This document shows positions 7,872-16,016 of a stretch of DNA of 27,043 nt, piece by piece; within the stretch, counting starts at the first letter, position 1, and the number at the start of each line of letters is the position of its first letter. This stretch comes from Anaerolineales bacterium UBA832. GTDB taxonomy: Bacteria; Chloroflexota; Anaerolineae; Anaerolineales; UBA11657. The stretch covers positions 1 through 27,043 of the forward strand of contig DBHI01000018.1 of assembly GCA_002296125.1 (NCBI GenBank), read 5' to 3'. The position numbers were made by a program, and so were the translations under genes. The notes beneath the pieces are model-generated. The model searched no databases, had not been told where the DNA came from, and was given only the letters and a program-made list of their open reading frames with translations.

Positions 7872-9030
7872 AATTGATAACCTCAAGATGTCTTCTTGCT
7901 GGTGGGGTATTTCGGCTTTTCTTCACAAGCAATTCCCCATCAATAATTACCCCAGATATACCAGGAGTATCTCCAATTCGCAACGCATCAAGCGCATCGT
8001 CTGCAGAGCTACCAACTGGAGAGTCCATAATCACCAGGTCAGCTTCAAATCCCTCTAGAATTTTCCCGGCAGATATATTATAAACATTAGCAGTATTCCC
8101 CGTAGCCATAGCTATAGCTAATTCAGGAGCAATTCCACACAAGCCACTAATCCAACTAATTGTACGAAGCATACCCAGTGGTATTACACCTGTACCAGAC
8201 GGCATATCAGTACCAATAATAATCCTGTTTAACGCATCACTTTCTTTGGCAATTTTAATAATATCAGGAATAATAGCAACATTACCACATTGAATAATTT
8301 CAAGTGCACATTTTGTTTTAACTACAATCTCTTCAATATCAGCTATAGAAGGTGCTGTTGGCCCACCATTTAAATGAGAGGCAATGTCAGGGCCAACCAT
8401 TAATGCATGTTTAGCTGTAATAGCATCACTACCTGGAATAGATGCTCCTCCTATATGCATCATTACTACCATCCCAACCTGTTTAGCCCATTCAACCATC
8501 ATTGCAATACGCTCCCAGTCATGATATCCACCCAAGCCAACTTCACCCAAATGCAACACTCCTTCACGGTACATATCAAGAAAATCCTGCTTTTGCAATC
8601 CTTCTTGCAATAAAAGTCCTCCACCATGTATCTTCATACCTCCTGGCCTATATGCATCCCAGGATTTAGATCCCACTATTGCTAATGCTTTAGTTCCCAC
8701 CGCTCCTGTAGGTCTACCAGGCATATGAACTTCACCTGCAGATATCATACGAGTAACACCTCCATGCACACTGCTAGCAATAAAATCCACAACCCTCTGT
8801 CTCGGTGTGTAATCACCAATTACTGGGTGAACATGAGAATCAATCAATCCAGGACAAACTGTAGCTCCTCTAACATCAATCGCCATATTACATAATGGTA
8901 ATTCATCAAAAAAGCCAACCTTTTCAATAATTCCATCTCTTACAAGAATAGCATCACCAACCACTATTGGATCATCAAAATCACCACTAACAATCCTACC
9001 AATATTTTTTATTAAGAGATTATTCTCCAT
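7864..9030 (-). CDS. Enamidase-like metal-dependent amidohydrolase
   Basis: This 388-residue amidohydrolase-superfamily enzyme closely follows, from memory, the enamidase of the Eubacterium barkeri nicotinate pathway, which opens 6-oxo-tetrahydronicotinate to 2-formylglutarate and ammonia. Shared segments include KNIGRIVSGD, GDYTPRQRVVDFI, HGGVTRMISAGE, PGRP, GTKALAI, PSGTGVIPLG and KSRNTPPARR. Metal ligands are visible: H66 and H68 (HVH), bridging E163 (GEVGLG), H192 (MHIGG), H219 (SHLNGG) and D275 (GTDMPSG). The usual nicotinate dehydrogenase and hydroxynicotinate reductase genes are not in this window, so the real substrate may be another cyclic enamide or lactam. It lies nine bases after the cysteine hydrolase, in the middle of a tightly packed operon. 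Confidence 0.8.
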   Translation of the reverse strand: MENNLLIKNIGRIVSGDFDDPIVVGDAILVRDGIIEKVGFFDELPLCNMAIDVRGATVCPGLIDSHVHPVIGDYTPRQRVVDFIASSVHGGVTRMISAGEVHMPGRPTGAVGTKALAIVGSKSWDAYRPGGMKIHGGGLLLQEGLQKQDFLDMYREGVLHLGEVGLGGYHDWERIAMMVEWAKQVGMVVMMHIGGASIPGSDAITAKHALMVGPDIASHLNGGPTAPSIADIEEIVVKTKCALEIIQCGNVAIIPDIIKIAKESDALNRIIIGTDMPSGTGVIPLGMLRTISWISGLCGIAPELAIAMATGNTANVYNISAGKILEGFEADLVIMDSPVGSSADDALDALRIGDTPGISGVIIDGELLVKKSRNTPPARRHLEVINYE

Positions 9031-9039
9031 ATTAAAGAC

Positions 9040-9654
9040 CTAACGAATTGCCTTCATTATTTCATTTAAATTAGTAACCTTTCCGTAATGTGTATCTATA
9101 TCATATAAAGTAATTTCCTGAGCCTGAATACTAGTTGCCATAACTAAGTCACTAGGCACTAACACTCTATAGTTAAGAAAAAAGGCATCATGAACTGTAG
9201 ATCTAACACATATGTTTGTAACTACTCCAGTTACAATAACTGTATCTATATTGCGCTCCCTCAAATGAAGATCAAGATCGGTCTGAAAAAAACCACTATA
9301 CCTTCTCTTAGAAATAACTACATCATCAGATGTCGGAAGTAATTCGTCAACAATTTTTGCTCCCCAAGTACCAGTAACGCAATGCACAGCTCTAGTTTCA
9401 AATAGGCTATCATCAAGAGCTAAATCCTGATTCAACCAGAATACTGGCATTTTGCTCTCTCTAGCTTTAGTCAACAAAGTTTTGTGTGGCTCATAAAGCA
9501 CCTTCCCTCCATCCAGTACCATAGCTCCACCATCTTCAAAAAAGTCATTAACCATGTCTACTACTAGTACTGCTGTTCTTTCAGGAATAAAATCAGCTAA
9601 TTTTATTCTAGAAACCTCGGACTGCTTTTCAGAAAAAGTATTTTTTGAATTCAT
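9040..9654 (-). CDS. Isochorismatase-like cysteine hydrolase
   Basis: A 204-residue hydrolase of the isochorismatase-like fold. The catalytic triad is visible: D33 in VVDMVNDFF, K116 in VISKRRYSGF and C149 in VTNICVRSTVHDA. Enzymes with this triad cleave amides such as nicotinamide, maleamate, N-carbamoylsarcosine or ureidoacrylate. I chose the ATG at 9654 because GAGGTG precedes it by about five bases; the TTG at 9666 lies inside that site. The gene lies between the DUF1185 gene and the enamidase-like gene, so an amide or carbamoyl bond in the same pathway is the likely target. The exact substrate cannot be read from sequence. Confidence 0.85.
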   Translation of the reverse strand: MNSKNTFSEKQSEVSRIKLADFIPERTAVLVVDMVNDFFEDGGAMVLDGGKVLYEPHKTLLTKARESKMPVFWLNQDLALDDSLFETRAVHCVTGTWGAKIVDELLPTSDDVVISKRRYSGFFQTDLDLHLRERNIDTVIVTGVVTNICVRSTVHDAFFLNYRVLVPSDLVMATSIQAQEITLYDIDTHYGKVTNLNEIMKAIR

Positions 9655-9685
9655 ATCACACCTCAAGTTACAATTGTTTATTCAC

Positions 9686-10255
9686 TTATGAAATACCATC
9701 ATTACCTACAATATCTTCAATTTCAAGACCACCAACACGAGGATGAGGTCTTCCGCCATTAGTCACTGAGATAACAATCACTATCTCGTCATTGTTAGGG
9801 GCATCAGCTATCCGAAATTCAACGGCATCAAAATGTGATCTTACCTTCATAGCATCTTTATAATGCAAAGGAACGTCTATAGAAGTTCCAGGTCCACCTT
9901 TCTTTTTAGCCGAAGGTATTATAGCCCTCCCTCCACCAACTGCTTTTCTCAAAGGACCGCCAAGCCTTGGATGCATCAAAGCAGCTGCATGCTCAAGCTC
10001 GCCATTCATACCCACAATAACAGCCTTACCATAGCTATGAGGGTCACCATCTAATTCGTCTACAGCTCTTGTTCCCAACAATGCTCCTAATTCTTCACCA
10101 ATACTAACCAAATCCTCAAGATCGTCTGAAAATCGATTGACGTATGGATTTTTAATCACAGCACCACATGTTACCCTGTGTAATTCTTTATCCAGCGCTC
10201 GAAAACCTTCAGAATACACTACTTCCTTAACGATTTGTATCTTTAGCAATTCCAT
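9686..10255 (-). CDS. DUF1185 'amino acid synthesis' family protein
   Basis: The 189-residue protein fits the DUF1185 family, carried in databases as amino acid synthesis family protein. Supporting features are AVIKNPY near residue 33, a central GKAVIVGMNGELEHAAALMH with HPRLGGPLRKAVGGG, and a C-terminal GGRPHPRVGGLE. The biochemical activity of the family is not established to my knowledge; the very conserved Gly/Arg/His loops suggest an enzyme or ligand-binding ring-type oligomer. The ATG at 10255 is preferred because GGGAGA precedes it at a proper distance; the ATG at 10270 lies in that site. It overlaps the epimerase gene end by 13 bases and is part of the catabolic operon. Confidence 0.75.
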   Translation of the reverse strand: MELLKIQIVKEVVYSEGFRALDKELHRVTCGAVIKNPYVNRFSDDLEDLVSIGEELGALLGTRAVDELDGDPHSYGKAVIVGMNGELEHAAALMHPRLGGPLRKAVGGGRAIIPSAKKKGGPGTSIDVPLHYKDAMKVRSHFDAVEFRIADAPNNDEIVIVISVTNGGRPHPRVGGLEIEDIVGNDGIS

Positions 10256-11097
10256 CGATAATTCTCCCATGAGTGATTTGGCTCAAACCCTAACATATTC
10301 GTTGCCTTTGAAATATCAATAACACTTTGTTTTTTATTAAATTTCTTATTCCTATTTACAGATGGATAAAATCTGTCAAGCAATACATTAGTATCTATAT
10401 TCATAAATGTATTACCAGCACTTATAAAAATAGGTTCATGTCCATTAATTTGTGTATATATAGCTAATTCACAAGCTTTAGCTACATCTCTTGTATCAAT
10501 ATAGCTCCAAAGATTCATTGATGCCTCAAATGGATCGTCCCAAAGAGGGACTAATTCCTGTTTAAAAGTCTCTGGAGTATGAATCCAGGGTAATCTAAGG
10601 CTTACCACAGACAATTTAGATTCACATCTTCTAATATATCCATCAGCTATTTCCTCGCCCAACATTTTTGACAAAGCATACGAATCTTGCGGGCAATTAG
10701 GGTGATCTTCGTCTATAGGAAAATATTTAAATTGGACTGGATTATAAAAAAAAGGTACACCTAAAACAGAAACACTGCTTATGTATATAATTCGACCCAC
10801 TCCAGTAGTAGCAGCTGTTTCAAAAACATTAAAGGTACTCATAATATTAGTTCTAAACACAGTCCCAGGATCATGATTGGCAGGTCTCGGTATAGCTGCC
10901 AAATGAATAATAACATCTATATCTTTAGCAGCATCAAATAAATCTCTCCCATTTTCACAATCAATAATTTTATATTCAGTCACATCTTTAGGTAATGGAT
11001 TTTTATCTATACTAATAACCTCACATCCAATATCAACTAAATGTCTTACAATAGGGAATCCTGCTAATCCACTTCCTCCAGTAACTAACACTTTCAT
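10243..11097 (-). CDS. NAD-dependent epimerase/dehydratase (extended SDR)
   Basis: A 284-residue extended short-chain dehydrogenase. It has the nucleotide motif TGGSGLAG (7-14), an acidic residue in SIDKNP typical of NAD binding, HLAAIPRP, SSVSVLG with the active serine, and Y-A-L-S-K as the catalytic Tyr/Lys pair. Members of this branch act on nucleotide sugars or, in shorter forms such as uronate dehydrogenase, on free acids. The 284-residue length and the catabolic operon favour a small-molecule dehydrogenase over sugar-nucleotide synthesis, but this is inference. Its ATG overlaps the cupin stop (ATGA), and its 3' end overlaps the DUF1185 gene. Confidence 0.8.
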   Translation of the reverse strand: MKVLVTGGSGLAGFPIVRHLVDIGCEVISIDKNPLPKDVTEYKIIDCENGRDLFDAAKDIDVIIHLAAIPRPANHDPGTVFRTNIMSTFNVFETAATTGVGRIIYISSVSVLGVPFFYNPVQFKYFPIDEDHPNCPQDSYALSKMLGEEIADGYIRRCESKLSVVSLRLPWIHTPETFKQELVPLWDDPFEASMNLWSYIDTRDVAKACELAIYTQINGHEPIFISAGNTFMNIDTNVLLDRFYPSVNRNKKFNKKQSVIDISKATNMLGFEPNHSWENYRWNC

Positions 11098-11474
11098 ATA
11101 TTGGCCTCATCATTGGTCACTGGCTCCATCCAGTTAGGCGGGCCGACATTAGTAACACTAATATGCGACATATTTTGCCCATTTACAGCTCCGTGCCAAT
11201 GCACTTCACCAGGAGGTATATAAATAGCATCACCTGGATTAGCTATAATATTTTCACCTTCCTTATTTCCAAATCGACATTGACCTTCAACTACGTACAA
11301 AATCTGCTCACCAGGATGATCATGCCAATGAGTAATAGATCCATTCAGAAAGTTGACTACAGCCAACTGTACGCCACGATCCCTTTGAGCACTAAATATA
11401 CGCTCTAAATGAGCTTCTCCAGTTACCTGCTCATTAGCAGACAGTTTCCTATCAGACAATTGTACAAATTTCAT
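11094..11474 (-). CDS. Small cupin-domain protein, first gene of the catabolic operon
   Basis: The 126-residue protein is a single cupin barrel. Motif 1 is H49-W-H51-D-H53-P-G-E-Q followed by VVEGQCRFG, and motif 2 is PGDAIYIPPGEVHWHG, so the metal-binding histidines are present. Small cupins of this kind can be isomerases, dioxygenase-like enzymes or sensors. A very strong ribosome-binding site, AGGAGGT, lies six bases before the ATG, the best in the window, which fits a leading operon gene. It is followed without gaps by five further enzymes. No substrate can be assigned. Confidence 0.8.
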   Translation of the reverse strand: MKFVQLSDRKLSANEQVTGEAHLERIFSAQRDRGVQLAVVNFLNGSITHWHDHPGEQILYVVEGQCRFGNKEGENIIANPGDAIYIPPGEVHWHGAVNGQNMSHISVTNVGPPNWMEPVTNDEANI

Positions 11475-11561
11475 ACGACCTCCTTTTACAGACTAACAGA
11501 ATTGTTATATTATATTCTACATTATGTCTTACCTTATACATATAGACATCAAATATTTATC
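11475..11561. promoter_or_regulatory. Divergent promoter region between cupin operon and EamA transporter
   Basis: These 87 bases separate the start of the minus-strand operon from the plus-strand transporter and must hold the promoters for both. On the minus strand a TATAAT hexamer (within 11507-11516) lies upstream of the AGGAGGT site. I could not find a convincing -35 at the right distance, and I see no clear operator repeat. Shared control of transporter and enzymes is plausible. Confidence 0.35.
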
Positions 11562-12440
11562 ATGGCCATATTTCCTTTACTATTAGTATCAATTTCAGCA
11601 ATTTTGCATGTAAGCTGGAATATGTTTGCAAAAAATGAACAATCAACAGTGTTTTTTTTACGATTAAATCTTATCGTAACAACCGTTGGTCTAGTACCTT
11701 GTCTTATCCTAGAATATATTGAACAACCTATAATATATATAATATGGCCACAATTACTTTTAGCCGGATTAGGGCAAACCCTTTACTATGTAGGTCTAGC
11801 AAAAAGCTATAAAGATGGAGATTTTGCCTTAGTATATCCACTTTCGCGTGCGATACCAGTGCTCATTATTGGACTACTAGATGTATATCGCAATAATGCA
11901 CCATCAACTCTAGGTTGGTCAGCTCTAATATTAATAACTCTTGGCTGTCTACTTGCTCCAATACCATCATGGCGAGATATATCAATCAAAAACTATTGGA
12001 ACAAGAAAACAGCATGGATATTGATAGCAGCCTTGGGGACAATTTGCTACACGGCTGCAGACAGTTCCGCAGCAAAATTAATCCCCATCGGATTAAGTAT
12101 ATCTACTAGATATCATACACTCTCTCTCACAGTTGGCCTACTACTATATTGGATCACATTATCTATAGTAGAATGCTCTCCAACCGTATCTGCATCACTA
12201 AAAACCTGGAGGGTGGCTGCGATATCTACTGTAGCTATGTTTGCATCATACACACTTGTAATATGGGCATACCAAATCACAGATCATAGCAGTTATATAA
12301 TGGGAGTGCGACAAGTTAGTATAGTTTTAGGTACTATCGCCGCCATTCTCATATTTAACGAAAAGTCTCCTCAAATTAAACTTATTGCAAGCTCACTAAT
12401 AACATTAGGAGCCCTAATAATTGCCTTATTTCCACAGTAA
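11562..12440 (+). CDS. EamA-family (DMT) transporter, full length
   Basis: This 292-residue protein has about ten hydrophobic helices arranged as two EamA halves. The first starts MAIFPLLLVSISAILHVSWN, with the SRAIPVLIIG segment near residue 95. The second begins near the KTAWILIAALGTICYTAADS segment. The ATG at 11562 fits the family start (short lead, then helix 1 with HVSWN); an upstream extension in the same frame reads into the promoter region and does not look like protein. Transporters of this type move metabolites, amino acids or drugs across the inner membrane. It is divergent from the cupin/enamidase operon and is a good candidate for uptake or export of that pathway's compound. Confidence 0.85.
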   Translation: MAIFPLLLVSISAILHVSWNMFAKNEQSTVFFLRLNLIVTTVGLVPCLILEYIEQPIIYIIWPQLLLAGLGQTLYYVGLAKSYKDGDFALVYPLSRAIPVLIIGLLDVYRNNAPSTLGWSALILITLGCLLAPIPSWRDISIKNYWNKKTAWILIAALGTICYTAADSSAAKLIPIGLSISTRYHTLSLTVGLLLYWITLSIVECSPTVSASLKTWRVAAISTVAMFASYTLVIWAYQITDHSSYIMGVRQVSIVLGTIAAILIFNEKSPQIKLIASSLITLGALIIALFPQ

Positions 12441-12507
12441 TTCTTAGTAATTATTTTATATCTATCAACAAAGGCTATTTAGACGTATAATATCAACCGC
12501 AACCAAT

Positions 12508-14022
12508 ATGAAAAATTACCCATTAATCCATATCAAAACAATTATAATTTCTGTATCTGTCATAGTATTAACTAGTTGTGCAGCAAATACTACCTCTACG
12601 ATAACGCAGAACAGTTCTACATTCACTCAGACATCAAACTCTATTACAAATCAACCCCAAGCCTCACAAACTCCAACCCACCACCCAACTCAAATAGTTG
12701 AGAGTTTATCTTTAACAGCATCAACAACTGCCACAAAAAACACAAAAACCGAACTAATACCAACAGTTCAGATAGCTAGTACAGTTCAGCCAGTTAACAC
12801 AACATCCATAAACCCTACAGACAAACCTCCAGTAATACAAACAATTCCTGACATAAGCTTCTTTGCATCAAACAAATCACAACAGTTCCTTGTAGATTTT
12901 GATCATATCATTGCAGGTCATCCACACGTTGGTCAAAGAAGCCCAAGGCCACACAACGACGCACAAGTATACTTTTCAAATTCGGACAATCGATGGCTAG
13001 AAGCAATTGATCCATCTGACTATCCACCCATATATGCAGTTGCTAATGGTATAGTACAACTGTCTGATCCACCGAACTATCATTACTACAATGTAATTGA
13101 TCATTCAGAATACGATCCACCATGGTGGCATGTTGGATACACAATAGCAATAAGAGTAGCAACTTACCAAAACCACAACATAAATTTCTTGTACAGTATG
13201 GAGCCCTACATAACTCTACATAATAAACCAATGGATTTTTATAAAGATTTCATATTAGTAGAAGACAACCAATGGGTAAACGAAGGAGACATAATAGGAT
13301 ACATGTACGTCCCTCCTTTTTCAGAAAGACTTAGTGGTCCCAAGTCATCCCACATAGCCTTCGGCTTACTAAAAGACAAAGGTGGGACATGGGACGTTTA
13401 TGCTCCAGCAATTTTTTCTGAGCAAATTGTTGAGCAATTTGCTAACATATACAGAAATCCAACTGAAGGATGGAATAGCACCAGCTATGGATACGACTGG
13501 AACCGTGGCAGAGGCTTACCAACAGGAATGGGATGGATGATAACTGGTTCTGAAAATCCTTTCGGCGATCACCCTCTTGATGTATTAATGTACGATGGCA
13601 TCATTGACAAGACATTACCAGGAGCAGCCCAAATCAATAGCTTATCCCTAGGATTTAGTGAGCAAGACATCTTGTACAGCAAAGAAGGTCACGGTAATTT
13701 CACATCAAACGCAATAACAATAACAACAGACTGGAAAGCAATAGTTGCCAGCATAGGAGGCCCAACAACTTTCAATATAATATTTCACGAAAATTCTGGA
13801 CAGATACGTAAAACACAAATGTTTTCAACAAGGCCTCAGCAAAACTATGCCATGTCAATTAGTCCGAAGATCAATCCAGGGCAAGTGTCATTTGAAATTT
13901 TAGATGAATCTAATTGGGGATGGGCAATTGCATTAGCTCCAGCGAATTCCCCAATAGATATGCCAGGAACTTTAATTCCAGAAGGTTATTGTCCTCCAGG
14001 TTGCCCACCTTCCCCAAAGTAA
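12508..14022 (+). CDS. Ser/Thr-rich lipoprotein with degenerate M23/LytM-like domain
   Basis: Residues 1-24 are a lipoprotein signal with lipobox L-T-S-C24, so the mature protein is anchored in the membrane facing out. Residues 27-110 are a low-complexity Thr/Ser/Pro/Gln tether. The central part (about 125-320) resembles an M23 beta-barrel: IYAVANGIVQL, a WVNEGDIIGYMYVPP segment and SHIAFGLL, which corresponds to the HxHF strand of LytM enzymes. The zinc-binding HxH has become HIA, so catalysis is doubtful. The last 120 residues look like a beta-sandwich and end in a Pro/Cys tail. A related protein lies at 24210-25499. Function may be cell-wall or glycan binding; this is inference. Confidence 0.65.
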   Translation: MKNYPLIHIKTIIISVSVIVLTSCAANTTSTITQNSSTFTQTSNSITNQPQASQTPTHHPTQIVESLSLTASTTATKNTKTELIPTVQIASTVQPVNTTSINPTDKPPVIQTIPDISFFASNKSQQFLVDFDHIIAGHPHVGQRSPRPHNDAQVYFSNSDNRWLEAIDPSDYPPIYAVANGIVQLSDPPNYHYYNVIDHSEYDPPWWHVGYTIAIRVATYQNHNINFLYSMEPYITLHNKPMDFYKDFILVEDNQWVNEGDIIGYMYVPPFSERLSGPKSSHIAFGLLKDKGGTWDVYAPAIFSEQIVEQFANIYRNPTEGWNSTSYGYDWNRGRGLPTGMGWMITGSENPFGDHPLDVLMYDGIIDKTLPGAAQINSLSLGFSEQDILYSKEGHGNFTSNAITITTDWKAIVASIGGPTTFNIIFHENSGQIRKTQMFSTRPQQNYAMSISPKINPGQVSFEILDESNWGWAIALAPANSPIDMPGTLIPEGYCPPGCPPSPK

Positions 14023-14029
14023 TTGCGAG

Positions 14030-15082
14030 CTAATCAAATCTATCAATTACTATAACACCAGCTGATTTATCATTATAAGTATCCATCATAGGAAGATGAT
14101 AACCTACTTCGTCAATAGAAATAGTAGCAGCCACAATATTATGAAGAACACCTTCTTGACTCTTAATTACATCAAATATTTCAGCAAATTTTGAAGCCTG
14201 AATCCCATGACTCCCAATTAGCTCTAGCTCCTTACTAACCACCAGATCTAATGGAACAACCTGATTCTTTTCCTCATTTGAGAACAGTCCCACTTGAACA
14301 TGTTTGCCAGATTTCCTCAACGATCTAATTGAATCAACTAGGACTCTTCTATTACCAACAGCGTCGATAGACAAATGGGTACCACCATTACTAAGCTCTA
14401 TTATAGCCTCAGCTACATCCACTTCTAATGTTGCATTAATAACATTATGTGCCCCTAACGATCTCGCAACATTTAGTTTAGTATCATCGATATCAATCGC
14501 AATAATATTTGCTCCAGCAAAAGCAGCAACCACAACGGCCGAGAGACCCACTCCTCCACACCCGTATATTGAAATCCACTCACCCTGTCTAATTTTTCCT
14601 TGACTCATAACAGCACGGTAAGCTGTCGTAAACCTGCACCCCAAAGTAGCAGCAGATACAAAATCAATTCCATCTGGTAACCTAACCACATTTGTATCAG
14701 CATGAAACACTTCGACATAATTGGCAAATGATCCCCAGTGGGTAAATCCAGGCTGAGTTTGATTGTCACATATGTGATGCATACCTAAACAGCACTGTTC
14801 ACACTCGCCACAACCACAAACAAAAGGAACTGTAACTCTATCTCCCACGTGAATATTTTTCACACTTTTACCAACCTCCACAATAACGCCAGAAAACTCA
14901 TGTCCGGGAATGTGGGGAAAACAACATATGTCAGCATCGTGCCCTTGCCAGCCATGCCAATCACTTTTACATAGACCAGTAGCTTTTACCTCAATTACAG
15001 CACCATCAACACTGGGTTTAGGATCTGGAACTTCAACAACAGTCAAAGGACCTTTAAACTTATCGTACTGAATAGCTTTCAT
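14030..15082 (-). CDS. Zinc-dependent alcohol dehydrogenase (MDR family)
   Basis: A 350-residue medium-chain dehydrogenase. Catalytic zinc ligands are C38 (GLCKSDWHGW), H61-E62 (PGHEF) and a cysteine in TLGCRFTTAYRA. The structural zinc site is C91-x2-C94-x2-C97-x7-C105. The Rossmann domain has YGCGGVGLSAVV, with D at the end of the second strand (IAIDID) pointing to NAD. It oxidises an alcohol or reduces a carbonyl in the cytoplasm; the substrate is not evident. Its stop is only seven bases from the stop of the convergent lipoprotein gene. AGGA lies before the ATG at the right distance. It is 24 bases downstream of, and parallel to, the SelW-like gene. Confidence 0.88.
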   Translation of the reverse strand: MKAIQYDKFKGPLTVVEVPDPKPSVDGAVIEVKATGLCKSDWHGWQGHDADICCFPHIPGHEFSGVIVEVGKSVKNIHVGDRVTVPFVCGCGECEQCCLGMHHICDNQTQPGFTHWGSFANYVEVFHADTNVVRLPDGIDFVSAATLGCRFTTAYRAVMSQGKIRQGEWISIYGCGGVGLSAVVVAAFAGANIIAIDIDDTKLNVARSLGAHNVINATLEVDVAEAIIELSNGGTHLSIDAVGNRRVLVDSIRSLRKSGKHVQVGLFSNEEKNQVVPLDLVVSKELELIGSHGIQASKFAEIFDVIKSQEGVLHNIVAATISIDEVGYHLPMMDTYNDKSAGVIVIDRFD

Positions 15083-15106
15083 ATAATGTTCCTATAACAT
15101 ATACTA

Positions 15107-15337
15107 TTATTTCAATAGCCCCCTAATCTTATTCAAAATTTCCCCCTTATAGCCATGTCTTCCTATCATATTTTTTGAAAAAATATTCTCACCATTAACT
15201 CCAACTTCAAATTCTCTATCACATGCTGGAATAAGTAAAACATACTCTATGTCATACAAAAATTCTTCAAGTATCTCAGCTACTAAACTAGTAGCCTTAT
15301 TACGATTTCAAAATAAAATCTCAACAGTAAATTTCAT
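15107..15337 (-). CDS. SelW/Rdx-family protein with in-frame UGA, candidate selenoprotein
   Basis: Read on the minus strand, an ATG at 15337 opens a 76-codon frame ending in TAA at 15107-15109 and interrupted once, by TGA at 15308-15310 (codon 10). The product reads MKFTVEILF-U-NRNKA, then LIPACDREFEVGVNGENIFS with KNMIGRHGYKGEI and an amphipathic end. FEV-VNG--I-SK---GR----GEI is the signature of the SelW/SelT/SelH Rdx family, whose redox site (CxxC or CxxU) lies where the TGA is. The 66 codons after TGA have no further stop. The second cysteine of the usual pair is absent, and the segment after the U is about four residues shorter than usual. A SECIS-like hairpin follows the UGA. An in-frame ATG at 15352 is an alternative start. 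A decaying pseudogene remains possible. Confidence 0.68.
15278..15296 (-). promoter_or_regulatory. Candidate bacterial SECIS hairpin inside the SelW-like gene
   Basis: Starting 12 bases after the UGA, the RNA reads GGCUACUA-GUU-UAGUAGCU: seven Watson-Crick pairs plus a closing G-U, with apical loop GUU. The loop G and U are bases 20 and 21 after the UGA, the same spacing as the essential loop G-U of the E. coli fdhF SECIS as I recall it. The bulged U seen in fdhF is absent. The stem and spacing are seen in the sequence; its function with SelB is inferred. Confidence 0.55.
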
Positions 15338-15498
15338 TGATTTAGTATACATCAAATAAATAAAATCTCCAGCAATTCATGCTACTATCAAATATTACTA
15401 ACATCAAATATAATTATCCTGAACAATTTGCACAATTCATAGCAGATATAAATTTGTCTAAAAACAAAAACATTCGTTAATAATACAGAGATTATAAA

Positions 15499-15951
15499 AT
15501 GCTAATATACAAACACACTCAAAAAAGTTTCCTGCTAGGAACATTTCTACTATTTATAACCATTTCTGGATGCCTAACATATCTACAACAAAAACAACCT
15601 GCATCTAACCAAATTTCATTACTAATTGGAATAACAATTTTAACGGCCTGCACAGTCACATTTTACTCATTAACAGTTACTATCAATGGCAATACTCTAA
15701 AGCTATATTATGGTATAGGATTAATTCAGAAATCATTTGATACATCGCAAATCATAGATCTAAATATAGTAAAAAATAAATGGTATTATGGTTGGGGTAT
15801 TAGACGAACACCTCACGGTTGGTTGTACAACATATCCGGTCTGGATGCAGTTGAATTAACACTTACAAATGGAAATTCATACCGTATAGGAACGGATCAA
15901 CCAAAACAATTGATAGAAAGTCTACAAAAATCAAGAGAAACTAGTGGCTAA
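15499..15951 (+). CDS. Small membrane protein with PH-like domain
   Basis: The 150-residue protein has two hydrophobic helices (about 11-28 and 42-63) followed by a soluble beta-rich domain. The domain starts VTINGNTLKLYYGIGLIQKS and continues through ISGLDAVELTLTNGNSYRIG to a final amphipathic helix, QPKQLIESLQKS. This resembles the bacterial PH-like (bPH) domains found after two membrane helices. Such proteins are common and of unknown function. A cysteine within the first helix region (ISGC) could be read as a lipobox, but the second helix makes an ordinary membrane protein more likely. It is divergent from the SelW-like gene and followed by the repeat protein 65 bases later. Confidence 0.6.
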   Translation: MLIYKHTQKSFLLGTFLLFITISGCLTYLQQKQPASNQISLLIGITILTACTVTFYSLTVTINGNTLKLYYGIGLIQKSFDTSQIIDLNIVKNKWYYGWGIRRTPHGWLYNISGLDAVELTLTNGNSYRIGTDQPKQLIESLQKSRETSG

Positions 15952-16016
15952 CCAATATCTAGGCATAATCTACAACATGTACTACTTCAAACTCTAAAAC
16001 ATTCGCTAACAATCAA

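Noticed and set aside
7871..7886. TTG start five codons upstream for the SDR gene
   Set aside because: The TTG is part of the ribosome-binding sequence TTGAGG serving the ATG at 7871; the same pattern occurs at 9654-9666.
15308..15310. TGA read as tryptophan (alternative code)
   Set aside because: TGA ends several intact genes here, for example at 405, 2046 and 3050, so a genome-wide reassignment is not supported.
15361..15498. Possible further gene or RNA upstream of the SelW-like gene
   Set aside because: No frame with conserved sequence and no tRNA-like or riboswitch-like fold was seen; it is probably just the divergent promoter region.
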